This document shows, piece by piece, positions 62,987 through 64,000 of a stretch of 64,000 nt of DNA. The position numbers and the translations under genes are program-made. The notes under the pieces were generated by a model that saw only the letters and a program-made list of their open reading frames with translations, had not been told where the DNA came from and did not search any database. The stretch covers positions 1,798,001 through 1,862,000 of the forward strand of contig OY970226.1 of assembly GCA_963714065.1 (NCBI GenBank). Reading direction: 5' to 3'. Position 1 is the stretch's first letter; each line of letters starts with the position of its first letter. Source of the stretch: JAZKID01 sp963714065. Its GTDB lineage: Bacteria > Pseudomonadota > Alphaproteobacteria > Rhizobiales > UBA4765.

Positions 62987-63763
62987 ATGAAACTTTACGG
63001 CACCGATATTACTTCCCGTCTGCTGCTGGGCACGGCGCAATACCCGTCGCCCGCCATTCTAGCCGAAGCGGTGAAGATTTCGGCGACCGAGATCGTCACC
63101 GTCAGCTTGCGGCGCGAGGCGGCCGACCATCTTGCGGGCCAGGCGTTCTGGAACCTGATCCGCGAAATGAATGTGCGCGTGCTGCCGAATACGGCGGGCT
63201 GCTTTTCCGTCAAGGAAGCGCTGACCACGGCGCAAATGGCACGCGAAGTGTTCGGCACGACATGGATCAAGCTCGAAGTCATCAACGATGCCGACACGCT
63301 GGCGCCGAACCTGCCCGGCCTGCTTGAGGCGACGAAATTGCTGGTCGCGGAAGGGTTCCAGGTTTTTCCCTACACCACGGAAGATCTGAGCGTGGCCGAC
63401 AAGCTGCTCGAGCTTGGCTGCGAGGTGCTGATGCCCTGGGGCGCGCCGATCGGCTCAGCGCGCGGGCTGAACAATATTTTCGGCCTGAAAACCTTGCGCG
63501 CGCGCTATCCCGACACATTGATCCTGATCGATGCCGGTCTCGGCACGCCGTCTCATGCCGCAGCCGCCATGGAACTTGGTTTCGACGGCGTGCTTCTGAA
63601 CACGGCGGTGGCGAAAGCCGGCGACCCGGTGCTTATGGCGCGCGCCTTCGCGATTGCGGTTGCGGCGGGCAGGCTTGCCTATCAGGCAGGGCCGGTCGAG
63701 CCGCGCGATATGGCAGCGCCTTCGACGCCCGTGATGGGGCAGGCGCGCTTAAGCGAGCGATGA
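62987..63763 (+). CDS. thiG: thiazole synthase ThiG
   Basis: The 258-residue TIM-barrel enzyme forms the thiazole phosphate from DXP, the iminoacetate and ThiS sulfur. [23 protein letters not shown] is the start, [16 protein letters not shown] holds the Schiff-base Lys, and [19 protein letters not shown] and [42 protein letters not shown] are the phosphate and end blocks. It overlaps thiE by 4 bases. Confidence 0.96.
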   Translation: MKLYGTDITSRLLLGTAQYPSPAILAEAVKISATEIVTVSLRREAADHLAGQAFWNLIREMNVRVLPNTAGCFSVKEALTTAQMAREVFGTTWIKLEVINDADTLAPNLPGLLEATKLLVAEGFQVFPYTTEDLSVADKLLELGCEVLMPWGAPIGSARGLNNIFGLKTLRARYPDTLILIDAGLGTPSHAAAAMELGFDGVLLNTAVAKAGDPVLMARAFAIAVAAGRLAYQAGPVEPRDMAAPSTPVMGQARLSER

Positions 63764-64000
63764 AGCGCATCGAAAAATTCTATCCCCTTGCCGCCAGTAG
63801 CGTCTGGGTGCGCTGCCTTCTCGATGCCGGTGCGAAATTCATCCAGTTGCGTATCAAGGACAGGGATGAGGCCGAACTGCGCGACGAAATCCGCGCGGCG
63901 AAAAAATTATGCGATGCCGGAGGCGCGCAGCTTGTCGTCAACGATCACTGGCAACTTGCGCTGCAGGAGAATTGCGATTTCGTGCATCTCGGCCAGGAAG
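63760..64000 (+). CDS. thiE: thiamine phosphate synthase ThiE, 3' truncated by window edge
   Basis: The first 80 codons are visible. [20 protein letters not shown] begins the frame, and [47 protein letters not shown] contains the family's Q-x-R-x-K and VNDHW motifs, which bind HMP-PP. The next part, DFVHLGQE, is the start of the phosphate-binding block. It is coupled to thiG by an ATGA overlap. Confidence 0.9.
   Translation, partial: MKRIEKFYPLAASSVWVRCLLDAGAKFIQLRIKDRDEAELRDEIRAAKKLCDAGGAQLVVNDHWQLALQENCDFVHLGQE

Overview
The window comes from an alphaproteobacterium whose genus cannot be fixed from sequence alone. The evidence is an RcGTA-type gene transfer agent (GTA) cluster in canonical order, a cycHJKL-type cytochrome c maturation operon, two PleC/DivJ/PdhS-type histidine kinases, a cluster of GANTC (CcrM-type) sites before one of them, and a split MetH. 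Core genes are GC-rich. Several accessory stretches are clearly more AT-rich and look acquired. Short dispersed palindromic repeats are frequent and in several places have entered coding sequence.

Region by region. 1-403 is the end of a YcgN-like gene. 404-18306 is the GTA/phage-like cluster: small and large terminase, portal, prohead protease, capsid, connectors, tail tube, tail chaperone, short tape measure, baseplate/hub proteins, NlpC/P60 peptidase and the 1296-residue TIM-barrel fibre protein. A lysis cassette follows (holin-like, i-spanin-like, nested o-spanin-like lipoprotein). Inside the head module (2308-5834) sits an AT-rich polymorphic-toxin-like insertion. It holds one free-standing putative toxin and one fused to the portal C-terminus, both joined by the same VPAGxxxGGQWT linker. 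Each is followed by a small putative immunity gene, and a third, inactivated immunity gene remains as a relic. 18380-23413 holds an unknown gene and ccmI-ccmE-ccmF-ccmH. 23391-36344 holds core genes: a PAS kinase, pepN, a cation diffusion facilitator, dusA, a TauE-type exporter, a second kinase, a redoxin-like/2OG-Fe(II) oxygenase fusion, a TIGR02594 protein and a GIY-YIG protein. A tRNA with a CAT anticodon follows.

36722-50442 is an accessory zone. Families of unrecognised small proteins occur as diverged tandem paralogues (36722/37640/38643; 41207/41846; 47820/49040; 48319+48511/49888) around two core genes, ettA and amn. ettA is frameshifted, and degenerate fragments of its 5' and 3' ends lie on either side of it, so local duplication built this zone. 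A S24-type repressor with a dyad operator lies within it.

51686-57317 is a methionine operon: an ArsR-methyltransferase regulator, metF, and metH split into two genes. 57921-64000 carries thiamine synthesis genes: thiC, then thiO-thiS-thiG-thiE (thiE cut by the window edge), with small secreted or membrane proteins between. The most notable candidate for something undescribed is the toxin/immunity set built into the GTA head genes; the duplicated orphan families around ettA are second.
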